Assembly (NCBI GenBank): GCA_015489295.1
Contig: WGAB01000026.1
Span: 1-15,316 of the forward strand
Source of the DNA: Caldifarciminota bacterium
GTDB lineage: Bacteria > WOR-3 > Hydrothermia > WGAB01
Direction of reading: 5' to 3'
Length of the DNA: 15,316 bases
Part shown: positions 6,999 through 13,402 of the stretch, piece after piece
How positions within the stretch are numbered: the stretch's first letter is position 1
Layout: each line of letters starts with the position of its first letter
The notes under the pieces: model-generated
The model's input: the letters and a program-made list of their open reading frames with translations, nothing else
Databases searched by the model: none
Told to the model about the DNA's origin: nothing
Translations under genes and position numbers: made by a program

Positions 6999-7411
6999 TC
7001 CTCAAACATCCGTTCGGTTTTCACCCGTTCAAACAGGGCGTCCAGCGCCTCCTTCAGAGGCAGGAGCACCACCTCGGTTTCCCCGCACTCGCAGCGGTAC
7101 ACCCCGGGCTGTACCTCGCGCACCTCGGTTTTGCACACCGGGCAAACCGCCGGGTACACCTGATGGGGCTTGGCCTGGCGCTCGTGGTAGCCCTGCTTCT
7201 TGAGGATCTCCTCCAGGTGCTTTACCGAGTCTGCAAAGGCCGTAAAGAACTCCTCGGGAAAGGTGATGCCGTGCTCGGTGGGCACCATCTCATCGGTTTC
7301 CGGGTCCTTCTGGTACAACCGGATGTCCAGGAGCCAGCGGCCGTCGCGTTTTTCGCGATACACCCGGAGCTCGCCTCTTCCGAATTTTGCCGAATACAGC
7401 AGTTCCTGCAT
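6980..7411 (-). CDS. PC4-like ssDNA-binding domain fused to a zinc ribbon
   Basis: The 143-residue product has two parts. Residues about 1-70 (GRGELRVYREKRDGRWLLDIRLYQ, then EMVPTEHGITFPEEFFTAFADSVKHL) show the pattern of the transcriptional coactivator p15/PC4 domain: beta strands with a D-I-R core, a T-x-x-G-I-(S/T) turn and a closing helix. In bacteria this fold binds single-stranded nucleic acid (YdbC-like). Residues 90-109 form a zinc ribbon with CPVC (90, 93) and an unusual CEC pair (107, 109), followed by a basic-acidic helix. The family call is by eye and moderate. A strong AAGGAGG ribosome site lies seven bases upstream of the ATG at 7411. The gene is convergent with, and overlaps, the lipid kinase gene and is divergent from putA. 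A transcription or single-stranded DNA-binding role is inferred. Confidence 0.78.
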   Translation of the reverse strand: MQELLYSAKFGRGELRVYREKRDGRWLLDIRLYQKDPETDEMVPTEHGITFPEEFFTAFADSVKHLEEILKKQGYHERQAKPHQVYPAVCPVCKTEVREVQPGVYRCECGETEVVLLPLKEALDALFERVKTERMFEDYAPAG

Positions 7412-7418
7412 GGAAAGG

Positions 7419-7425
7419 CCTCCTT
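7419..7425 (-). promoter_or_regulatory. Shine-Dalgarno for the PC4-like gene
   Basis: Read on the minus strand this is AAGGAGG, seven bases before the ATG whose first base is 7411. It fixes the start and shows that this transcript carries a leader. Confidence 0.8.
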
Positions 7426-7444
7426 GTTTTCACAGTTTGGCTCA

Positions 7445-7473
7445 ATTTTACGTCCTGGAGCCTCCGGCGAGAA
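7445..7473 (-). promoter_or_regulatory. Candidate promoter for the PC4-like gene
   Basis: On the minus strand TAAAAT (7445-7450) is a good -10 candidate. A weak TTCTCG (7468-7473) lies 17 bases upstream. Transcription would start near 7438 and give a leader of about 25 bases containing the ribosome site. The AT-rich patch stands out against the GC-rich surroundings. Confidence 0.4.
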
Positions 7474-7611
7474 GAGCAGGCCCCGGGGGTTGGGTGTCGT
7501 TCCTGGAAATCCCTGGAACGGCGATAAAAGTTGTGCCTTCGGGCTGGCGGCCGGATCGGCAGCGATGCCAACGCAGCAGGGATTGGGTTCAAGGTGCAGG
7601 AACCCCTGGCC

Positions 7612-7649
7612 CACAGGCCCCTGCGGTTGCCCGCCTACAGGGGCCGGTG
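7612..7649. repeat. Inverted repeat overlapping the putA promoter
   Basis: The arms CACAGGCCCCTG (7612-7623) and CAGGGGCCGGTG (7638-7649) pair at 11 of 12 positions, with an uninterrupted core of eight pairs and a 14-base loop. The loop contains the -35 candidate, and the right arm ends directly before the -10 box. An operator for a dimeric regulator is plausible. No T-run follows, so a terminator is less likely. Confidence 0.5.
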
Positions 7650-7655
7650 TATCCT
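7627..7655 (+). promoter_or_regulatory. Candidate putA promoter with near-zero leader
   Basis: TTGCCC (7627-7632) and TATCCT (7650-7655) are separated by 17 bases. The expected transcription start is about 7661-7662, which coincides with the putA ATG at 7661. There is no Shine-Dalgarno before that ATG. Together this suggests a leaderless mRNA. Confidence 0.5.
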
Positions 7656-7660
7656 TAGGC

Positions 7661-8596
7661 ATGATGACCCGAGCCCTTTTTCTCTGGCTTTCCCGCAGTC
7701 AACGGTTGAAACATCTGACCAGCGAATTTCGCCCCTTCTGGAAACTGGCTTCCCGCTTTGTCGCCGGATCCACCCTGGACGATGCCCTCCGGGTGATCCG
7801 GCAGTTGAATCAGGAGGGGCTGAAGGTCACGCTGGACCACCTCGGCGAGAACACCACCAACGAAGAGGAAGCGATCGCGGCAGCCGACGCGTACATCGAA
7901 GCGATCCGTCGGATCCACGAGGAACAGGTGGATGCCGGGGTCTCCCTGAAACTCACCCAGATGGGGCTGGACCTTTCCTACGACTTTACCCGGGACAACG
8001 TGGAACGCATTGTCCAAACCGCAGCGGAGCTCGATTGCTTCGTGCGCATCGACATGGAAAGCTCGGCCTACACCCAGAAGACCTTGGACCTTTACGAGTA
8101 CCTGCACCACAAGTACGGGCGTCGCCATGTAGGGGTTGTGATCCAGGCGTATCTCCGCCGCAGTGAGCAGGACATCCGCCACATCATCGAGATCGGGGGC
8201 AACGTGCGGGTGTGCAAGGGGGCTTACCTGGAACCCCCGGACATCGCGTTCCCCAAGAAAAGCCAGGTGGACGCAAACTTCAAGCACCTCCTGGACCTGT
8301 TGCTCCATCCGGAGGCACTCAAGACCGGCACCTACACCGCGGTGGCCACCCACGACGAGAAGATCATTGCCTACACCAAGCAACTGGTGCGGGAACGGAA
8401 CATTCCCACAGACCGCTTTGAGTTCCAGATGCTGTACGGCGTGCGGAACAACCTGTTACGGAGGCTGGTCCGGGAGGGCTACGTCGGCCGGGTGTACGTA
8501 CCCTATGGCACCGAGTGGTACCCCTATTTCATGCGGCGGCTGGCGGAACGGCCAGCCAACGTCTTTTTTGTGCTGAAGAACCTGTTTCTCCGCTGA
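7661..8596 (+). CDS. putA: Proline dehydrogenase (monofunctional, FAD-dependent)
   Basis: The 311-residue enzyme should oxidise proline to 1-pyrroline-5-carboxylate, passing electrons from FAD to the membrane quinone pool. The barrel motifs are complete: LDHLGENT (58-65), VSLKLTQMGLDLS (94-106), CFVRIDMESS (126-135), VVIQAYLRRSEQDI (159-172), RVCKGAYLEP (183-192), ATHDEKII (229-236), FEFQMLYGVR (253-262) and VPYGTEWYPYFMRRLAERPAN (280-300). The last includes the substrate-binding arginines of the Y-x-x-R-R family motif. The length fits the small Thermus-type ProDH. No P5C dehydrogenase is in view, so it works as a separate enzyme. The ATG at 7661 was chosen because homology begins there and the upstream open frame has no coding character. 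An ATG at 7664 is an equal alternative. It converges with priA, with only 13 bases between the stops. Confidence 0.95.
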   Translation: MMTRALFLWLSRSQRLKHLTSEFRPFWKLASRFVAGSTLDDALRVIRQLNQEGLKVTLDHLGENTTNEEEAIAAADAYIEAIRRIHEEQVDAGVSLKLTQMGLDLSYDFTRDNVERIVQTAAELDCFVRIDMESSAYTQKTLDLYEYLHHKYGRRHVGVVIQAYLRRSEQDIRHIIEIGGNVRVCKGAYLEPPDIAFPKKSQVDANFKHLLDLLLHPEALKTGTYTAVATHDEKIIAYTKQLVRERNIPTDRFEFQMLYGVRNNLLRRLVREGYVGRVYVPYGTEWYPYFMRRLAERPANVFFVLKNLFLR

Positions 8597-8609
8597 GGGC
8601 CGACGGGGT

Positions 8610-10673
8610 TTACAGCAGATCTACGGGGTCCACATCCACCTTGACCGCAACGGAGGAGGGCGGGGGATGCTGTGCCTGCACCGCCCGAATGGCCTCCTGG
8701 CCCAGATAGGGCCTGGGGAACTTTACCAGCAGGTGGTACCGGTACCGGTGGGCCACTTTGCGGCGGGGGCACGGCGACGGCCCCAGCACCTCCAGATCCG
8801 GGCTCTGGGCCTGTAAAGCCTGTTTCCAGGTTTCTGCCAGGGTTTGGGCGGCTTCGGCGTTGCGGGCCGCGAATTCCACCCGGATCAGCCGCCGGTACGG
8901 CGGGTACCCCAGGGCCTTGCGGCGTTCCAGTTCCGCCTTGAGGAAGTCCCAGGTGTTGCCGGAAACCAGGGCCTGGATGGGCGGCGCCTCGGGCTCGTGG
9001 GTTTGCACCACCACGATGCCTCCCCGGCGTGCCCGGCCGGCCACCTGCAGGAACCGCTGGTACGCCCGCTCCTCGGCCCGGAAATCGGGGAACCCCAGGT
9101 CGTGGTCGGCATCCAGCACGCCCACGAGGTCCACCTGGGGAAAGTCCAGGCCCTGGGTGACCATCTGCGTTCCCACCAGCACCTGGATCCGGCCCTCGCG
9201 CATGTCGCGGTAGATCTGCTGCAGCACATGGCGGCGGCGAACCCGGTCCAGGTCCAGGCGTTCCACGCGAATCCGGGGCAGGGCGTGCTGGATCTGGCGA
9301 ACCACCCGCTGGGTGCCGAAGCGGAGCGGCTTCATGCCCGGGGCGCCGCAGCGGGGGCAGGTATCGGGCACGGCCTCCTGGTGATCGCAGAGGTGGCATC
9401 GCAGCAGGTTTTCATCGCGATGGTACGTGAGGGCGACATCGCAGCGCGGGCATCGAGGGATGTAGCCGCACCTGCGGCACAGGAGCACCGGCGCATAGCC
9501 CCGGCGGTTGAGGTAGAGGATGGCCTGCTTGCCCTCGCGCACGGTGCGGGCCAGGTGTTCCATCAGGGTCAGAGACACGATGCCCGGGCTTTCCTCCTGC
9601 CGCAGGTCCACGACCGAAATGCGGGGAAACCAGTACCCCCGCACCCGATGCCGCAGGGTGAGCAGGGTATAGCGGCGGCGCAGGGCGTTGTGCAGGGATT
9701 CCAGGCTGGGCGAGGCGCTGCCCAAGAGCACCGGCACCCCCTCCAGTTTGGCCCGCATTACGGCCACATCGCGGGCGTGGTACCGGGGTGCCTCGTCGCT
9801 TTTGTAGGAGGTATCGTGCTCCTCGTCCACCACGATGAGGCCGAGGTCGGCCATGGGCAGGAACAGGGCCGACCGGGGGCCCACCACTACCCGCGGCCCC
9901 TTTTGTACTTCCCACCACACATAGAGCCGTTCCCGGGGATGCATGCGGGAGTGGTACGGCAACACGCGCCGCCCCATGAGGCTGTAGAACTGGCCCAGAA
10001 GCTGGGGCGTGAGCGCGATTTCGGGCACGAGGACGATGGCCGAACGCCCCTCGTTCAGCGCCCGCTGGGCCAGCCATAGGTAGACCATGGTTTTACCCGA
10101 GCCGGTGACGCCGAAGAGCAGAAACGGCCGGAACCGGGACGGTTGTAGGTAGGGCAGCACGGCCTTGAGCGCACGGTCCTGGTCCGGCGTGGGGGTGGCC
10201 GGCAGGGGGGCGGGCAGGTGTTCCACCTCGGGTTCCCGGGGTTCCGGCGGCCGCAGGAACAGTTGGCCTTCCTGAAGGCGCCGGATCACCTCCGGGGCGC
10301 CCAGTTTTTTGACCAGGGTTTCCAGGCGGACCGGGCGGCTTTCTTCATCGGCAAAGGCGCGGTAGTCCTGCCATCGGCTGAGGGCCACGGGCATCATCGC
10401 CGACAGCGCCTGCCCGGGTTCGGCCAGGTAGTAGCGGGTCATCCAGTGGGCGAGGTCCATGAGGGAGGAGGGCAGGGCCAGGCCTAAAGGCCAGGCGGGC
10501 TTGAGGGTGATGCCGGGCGGAGGTTCCGGGGCCTCCTCCTGCCACACGACGCCGATCCGGAGTTGCTCCCGGAGTTCGGCCAGCACCAGGCTGCCCACGG
10601 AGAGCGGCTCGGGCACCTCGTAGGTGAGCAGGTGCACCCGTCGCCCCGGAAACGCGATTGCCGCCCGTGCCAT
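8610..10673 (-). CDS. priA: Primosomal protein N' (replication restart helicase PriA)
   Basis: The 687-residue helicase restarts collapsed replication forks by binding fork DNA and loading the primosome. The N-terminal DNA-binding region (1-150) is weakly conserved and rather short. The motor follows, with FGVTGSGKT (Walker A, Lys194), VPEIALTPQL (216-225), VVDEEHDTSYKSDEAPRYHARD (281-302) and LLGSASPSLES (317-327). The zinc-binding domain has eight cysteines at 399, 402, 408, 411, 426, 429, 439 and 442. GTQMVTQGLDFPQV (501-514) and VAGRARR (544-550) complete the helicase motifs. It is about 40 residues shorter than E. coli PriA. The start ATG at 10671-10673 has no Shine-Dalgarno but follows a perfect TATAAT. 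It lies 34 bases downstream of the glycosyltransferase stop on the same strand, so read-through from that gene is also possible. Confidence 0.96.
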   Translation of the reverse strand: MARAAIAFPGRRVHLLTYEVPEPLSVGSLVLAELREQLRIGVVWQEEAPEPPPGITLKPAWPLGLALPSSLMDLAHWMTRYYLAEPGQALSAMMPVALSRWQDYRAFADEESRPVRLETLVKKLGAPEVIRRLQEGQLFLRPPEPREPEVEHLPAPLPATPTPDQDRALKAVLPYLQPSRFRPFLLFGVTGSGKTMVYLWLAQRALNEGRSAIVLVPEIALTPQLLGQFYSLMGRRVLPYHSRMHPRERLYVWWEVQKGPRVVVGPRSALFLPMADLGLIVVDEEHDTSYKSDEAPRYHARDVAVMRAKLEGVPVLLGSASPSLESLHNALRRRYTLLTLRHRVRGYWFPRISVVDLRQEESPGIVSLTLMEHLARTVREGKQAILYLNRRGYAPVLLCRRCGYIPRCPRCDVALTYHRDENLLRCHLCDHQEAVPDTCPRCGAPGMKPLRFGTQRVVRQIQHALPRIRVERLDLDRVRRRHVLQQIYRDMREGRIQVLVGTQMVTQGLDFPQVDLVGVLDADHDLGFPDFRAEERAYQRFLQVAGRARRGGIVVVQTHEPEAPPIQALVSGNTWDFLKAELERRKALGYPPYRRLIRVEFAARNAEAAQTLAETWKQALQAQSPDLEVLGPSPCPRRKVAHRYRYHLLVKFPRPYLGQEAIRAVQAQHPPPSSVAVKVDVDPVDLL

Positions 10674-10680
10674 CGGGGGA

Positions 10681-10686
10681 ATTATA
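10681..10686 (-). promoter_or_regulatory. -10 box of priA, predicting a leaderless mRNA
   Basis: On the minus strand this is a perfect TATAAT in otherwise GC-rich DNA. Its last base is seven bases from the priA ATG, so transcription should start at or one base before the A of ATG. The -35 region (around 10705-10712) has no good match to TTGACA. No ribosome site lies between the box and the ATG. Confidence 0.55.
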
Positions 10687-10707
10687 CCGGGGCCCGGGGG
10701 CGGAGGA

Positions 10708-11988
10708 TCACAGGATCATGCCGGCGTAGCCGCCGGCGGCCGCGTGCCGCTCGGCCTCGTCCCAGCGGCGGATCAGGTAGGGCTTGGTTTTCTCAAAGGC
10801 CTCGGCATCGCGCTCAAAGAAGGATTCCACCTCGTCGTCGGGCACATCCTTGATCTCGTTGACCAGCGACGCCACGCGGGCGTAGTACAGGGGCACCATG
10901 ATGTCAATGAGTTTGATGCGCTGCCGGGGCAGGGTATGGTAGGTGATGCCGAAGTCATAGACGATTTTGGCCCATTCCTCCACGGGCAGGTCGAACTGGT
11001 CCGGCGGGGTTTTGGCGAGTTTCTGCAGCAGGCGGAAGGTGCGGCTGTTGATCACCTGTTTCCAGGAGGGGCCGAAGGTTTTCATGCCCAGTTTGAAGTA
11101 CTCAATGAGGGCGTCCACATTGATGCTGAAGGCCTGGGGTTCGCCCGGCGGTTCCTCGCCGGTCACCGGCACCTCCTTACTCCCCTTGATCTCGCGCCAG
11201 AAGTCCACATACTGCTCCATCAGCGAGAAGATGGTGCTCACCACCTGGCGGTACATGGGGCCCAGGTGGGTGGCCGGGTCCTTGGTGTCGTGCACCTTGA
11301 CGCCCAGGCGGGCCTGGACGATGCGGAACCGGTTCACGATGGCCAGGGTGGTCAGCCAGATGTCCACGCCGAAGCGGGCGATGTCGGTTTCCCAGACATC
11401 GTGTTCCAGGTACTCGCGCACCATGGCCCGAGAGAAGGCGAAGTCGCCGCCGATGGGCTGGCGCACCCGCAGGCCGTACAGGGCGCGGGTGAGGGTGTAG
11501 GCGATGGTGTTCGTGATGGTGGCGTCGTACTTGTAGCGCCGATAGAGGGGCGCCACGAAGTCGTACCCCAGGTCGATGATGGGGTCCACCAGGTTCTTGA
11601 TCCACTCGGGGGTGATAGACCGGAGGTCGGCGTCCACCGTGACCACGGCCTGGGCCTTCAGGAAGTTGGCGGCCTCAAAGATGGCCCGGATGGCCGAGCC
11701 CTTGCCCGGCACGCCCCGGTAAATGGTGACCAGTTTTTCCACCCGGTAGGTGCCGAGTTCCACGGCCTCGGCGAGTTCCCGGGTGTCGTCCACCGAGCCG
11801 CCGTCGGCCACCAAAATCAGGGCGTCGTAGTCGGGAAAGTACATGCCCAGGCCCAGGGCAGCGATCCGGATGACATTGGCGATGGTCCGGTCGTTGTTGT
11901 ACGCCGGGATGCCGATCACGATGTCGGCATGACCCAGGGATTCCAGAAACCGGCGGGCGGGTTCCCGAAGGGCTGTAGAGAAGCGCAT
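10708..11988 (-). CDS. GT-A glycosyltransferase, GpgS/mannosylglycerate synthase-like
   Basis: The 426-residue product has a GT-A (family 2-like) fold. VIGIPAYNNDRTIANVI (24-40), ILVADGGSVDDT (58-69) and GVPGKGSAIRA (92-102) form the nucleotide-sugar site. VTVDADLR (116-123) holds the metal-binding D-x-D. QPIGGDFAFSRAMV (177-190), FGVDIWL (206-212) and LGVKVHDTKDPATHLGPM (228-245, His233 as a likely metal ligand) follow. This order, with PGKG, DAD, QP-GG and G-V-x-HxxK-type blocks, recalls glucosyl-3-phosphoglycerate synthases (GT81) and mannosylglycerate synthase (GT78). Both make charged compatible solutes in thermophiles and actinobacteria. Acceptor specificity cannot be assigned, and no paired phosphatase is nearby. 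There are no membrane spans; a long helical tail of about 150 residues follows the catalytic part. The start at 11988 is supported by AGGAGG five bases upstream. Confidence 0.82.
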   Translation of the reverse strand: MRFSTALREPARRFLESLGHADIVIGIPAYNNDRTIANVIRIAALGLGMYFPDYDALILVADGGSVDDTRELAEAVELGTYRVEKLVTIYRGVPGKGSAIRAIFEAANFLKAQAVVTVDADLRSITPEWIKNLVDPIIDLGYDFVAPLYRRYKYDATITNTIAYTLTRALYGLRVRQPIGGDFAFSRAMVREYLEHDVWETDIARFGVDIWLTTLAIVNRFRIVQARLGVKVHDTKDPATHLGPMYRQVVSTIFSLMEQYVDFWREIKGSKEVPVTGEEPPGEPQAFSINVDALIEYFKLGMKTFGPSWKQVINSRTFRLLQKLAKTPPDQFDLPVEEWAKIVYDFGITYHTLPRQRIKLIDIMVPLYYARVASLVNEIKDVPDDEVESFFERDAEAFEKTKPYLIRRWDEAERHAAAGGYAGMIL

Positions 11989-11993
11989 GACGT

Positions 11994-11999
11994 CCTCCT
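11994..11999 (-). promoter_or_regulatory. Shine-Dalgarno for the glycosyltransferase gene
   Basis: AGGAGG on the minus strand lies five bases before the ATG at 11988. This decides the start; the frame remains open upstream to 12480, inside the antisense of rimO. Confidence 0.8.
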
Positions 12000-12012
12000 G
12001 GAAACGGGTTTT

Positions 12013-12041
12013 ATTGTGGGTCCGGTCCGTGTATATTTCAA
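12013..12041 (-). promoter_or_regulatory. Candidate glycosyltransferase promoter
   Basis: On the minus strand TTGAAA (12036-12041) and CACAAT (12013-12018) are separated by exactly 17 bases. Transcription starting near 12006 would give a leader of about 18 bases that includes the AGGAGG site. The -35 hexamer overlaps the -10 of the divergent rimO promoter. Confidence 0.5.
12032..12037 (+). promoter_or_regulatory. -10 box of rimO, predicting a very short or absent leader
   Basis: TATATT ends nine bases before the rimO ATG at 12047, so transcription should begin about 0-4 bases before the start codon. No Shine-Dalgarno is present. The -35 region (TTTTAT at 12009-12014, 17 bases upstream) is only a weak match. 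Confidence 0.5.
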
Positions 12042-12046
12042 GGCCT

Positions 12047-13402
12047 ATGAAATCCCCAGAGGATCGGGATCGTGCCCGACCCTTCCGGGTGGCGGTGGTC
12101 ACGCTGGGGTGCCCCAAGAACGAGGTGGATTCCGAGGTGCTCCAGGGGCTCCTCCGGCAGGCCGGGGTGCCGGTGACCGCCGAGCCCGAAGAGGCGACCC
12201 ATGTGCTCATCAACACCTGCGCCTTCATCCGGCCGGCCTTAGAGGAATCGCTGGCCGAGATCCGGCAATGGCTCCGGCGCCGCGACCGGGGCGAGGTGGC
12301 CTTCGTGGGGGTCACCGGGTGCCTGGTGGAACGGTTCCGCCGGGCGTTGCCCGCCGAGGTGCTCCGGGCCGACGCCATCCTGGGGATTGATGAGATTCCG
12401 GCGGTGCTCCAGGCCCTGCAGCGGCCCGGGTTTCGCCCACAGCGGCAGCAGCCACCCCGGTTCCTGCTGGACCACCGCACGCCCCGGTTTCTGCCCCGGC
12501 CCAGCCCGTTCCGCTATGTCAAGATCGCCGACGGCTGCAACCATGCCTGCAGTTTCTGCACCATTCCGGCCATCCGCGGGCGCCAGCGCTCACGCCCGGT
12601 GGCCGATGTGGTGGCCGAGATCCGGCACCTCGTGGAGGCGGGCACCCGCGAGGTGATCCTGGTGGCCCAGGACCTGGGCGATTACGGCCACGACCTGAAG
12701 CCCCGCCAAACCCTGCAGGACCTCCTGGAGGCCGTGGCCGGCCTGCCGGATTCCTTCTGGCTCCGGCTCCTGTACCTGCATCCCGTGCATGTCACGCAGG
12801 GCCTGATCGCGGCGTTCCAGGGGCATCCGCACCTTGTGCCCTATGTGGAAATGCCCATCCAGCATGCGGCCGAGCCCCTGCTCCGGCGGATGCAGCGGGC
12901 CGGCGGCGCGCGGGCCGTGCGCCGGGCCGTGGCCCTGTTCCGTGAGCACCTGCCCCACTGGTACCTGCGCACCGAGGTCATCGTGGGGTTCCCCGGCGAA
13001 ACCGACGAGCAGTTCGCCGAACTCCTCACCTTTCTGGAAAACGCGGCCTTTGAGCGGATCGGCGTGTTCCCCTTCTGGCCCGAGCCGGGTACACCGGCCG
13101 CCGCCCTGGAGGACCCCGTGCCCCGGGAGACCCTGGAAGACCGCCTGACCGTGATCCACGAAGTGGCGCATGCCCTCGTGCGCCGCGCCCAGGAACGCCT
13201 GGTGCAGCAGGTGGTACCGGTGCTGCCCGAACGCCGGGAAAACGGCCGCGTGGTCGGCCGCACCCCCTACGATGCCCCGGAGGTGGACCTTCAGGTGTAC
13301 CTGCCCCGATGGGCCGAGGCGCCGGTGCCGGCCCGGATCCTGCGGCTCACCGAAACCCTGGACCTGGAAGCCGAGGAGGCGAACCCCCATGGCAACCTTT
13401 GA
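12047..13402 (+). CDS. rimO: Ribosomal protein S12 methylthiotransferase RimO
   Basis: The 451-residue radical SAM enzyme adds a methylthio group to the conserved aspartate of ribosomal protein S12. The N-terminal domain begins with the RimO-type VTLGCPKNEVDSE (18-30). Its three cluster cysteines are Cys22, Cys58 (INTCAFI) and Cys92 (VTGCLVE). The radical SAM cluster motif is CNHACSFC (164-171), followed by IPAIRGRQRSR. Further matches are LLYLHP, VPYVEMPIQH and RTEVIVGFPGET, and a C-terminal TRAM-like region includes VGRTPYDAPEVDLQVYL. The CPKNxVDSE and YDAPE signatures favour RimO over the tRNA enzyme MiaB. The start is the ATG at 12047; an in-frame ATG at 11987 would overlap the divergent gene and precedes the promoter. 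The 3' end overlaps mazG by 14 bases. Confidence 0.96.
   Translation: MKSPEDRDRARPFRVAVVTLGCPKNEVDSEVLQGLLRQAGVPVTAEPEEATHVLINTCAFIRPALEESLAEIRQWLRRRDRGEVAFVGVTGCLVERFRRALPAEVLRADAILGIDEIPAVLQALQRPGFRPQRQQPPRFLLDHRTPRFLPRPSPFRYVKIADGCNHACSFCTIPAIRGRQRSRPVADVVAEIRHLVEAGTREVILVAQDLGDYGHDLKPRQTLQDLLEAVAGLPDSFWLRLLYLHPVHVTQGLIAAFQGHPHLVPYVEMPIQHAAEPLLRRMQRAGGARAVRRAVALFREHLPHWYLRTEVIVGFPGETDEQFAELLTFLENAAFERIGVFPFWPEPGTPAAALEDPVPRETLEDRLTVIHEVAHALVRRAQERLVQQVVPVLPERRENGRVVGRTPYDAPEVDLQVYLPRWAEAPVPARILRLTETLDLEAEEANPHGNL
13373..13379 (+). promoter_or_regulatory. Shine-Dalgarno for mazG
   Basis: GAGGAGG lies nine bases before the ATG at 13389, within the last codons of rimO. It sets the mazG start and indicates independent ribosome entry on a shared transcript. 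Confidence 0.75.

Larger units (their letters stand above)
7412..7660. other. Intergenic region between PC4-like gene and putA
   Basis: This is the longest stretch without a gene in the window (249 bases). It holds the promoter and ribosome site of the minus-strand PC4-like gene at its left end. At its right end are an inverted repeat and a candidate leaderless promoter for putA. The middle (about 7475-7610) shows no recognisable gene or RNA. A plus-strand frame is open through it, but it has no start, ribosome site or family-like content. Confidence 0.6.

Noticed and set aside
7501..7520. Two neighbouring TCCTGGAA/CCCTGGAA-like repeats in the intergenic region
   Set aside because: There are only two short imperfect copies without further spacing pattern, easily due to chance in GC-rich DNA.
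6968..7660. N-terminal extension of proline dehydrogenase through the intergenic region
   Set aside because: The frame is open but runs antisense through the PC4-like gene and promoter DNA. Proline dehydrogenase homology begins at the ATG at 7661.
8844..10079. Plus-strand open frame (411 codons) inside priA
   Set aside because: It is antisense to the helicase motor and zinc domain and has no recognisable motif.
10624..12390. Plus-strand open frame (588 codons) opposite the glycosyltransferase
   Set aside because: The glycosyltransferase strand carries the D-x-D and other family motifs and a strong ribosome site. The opposite frame is a His/Gly/Val-rich shadow that also crosses into a wrong frame of rimO.
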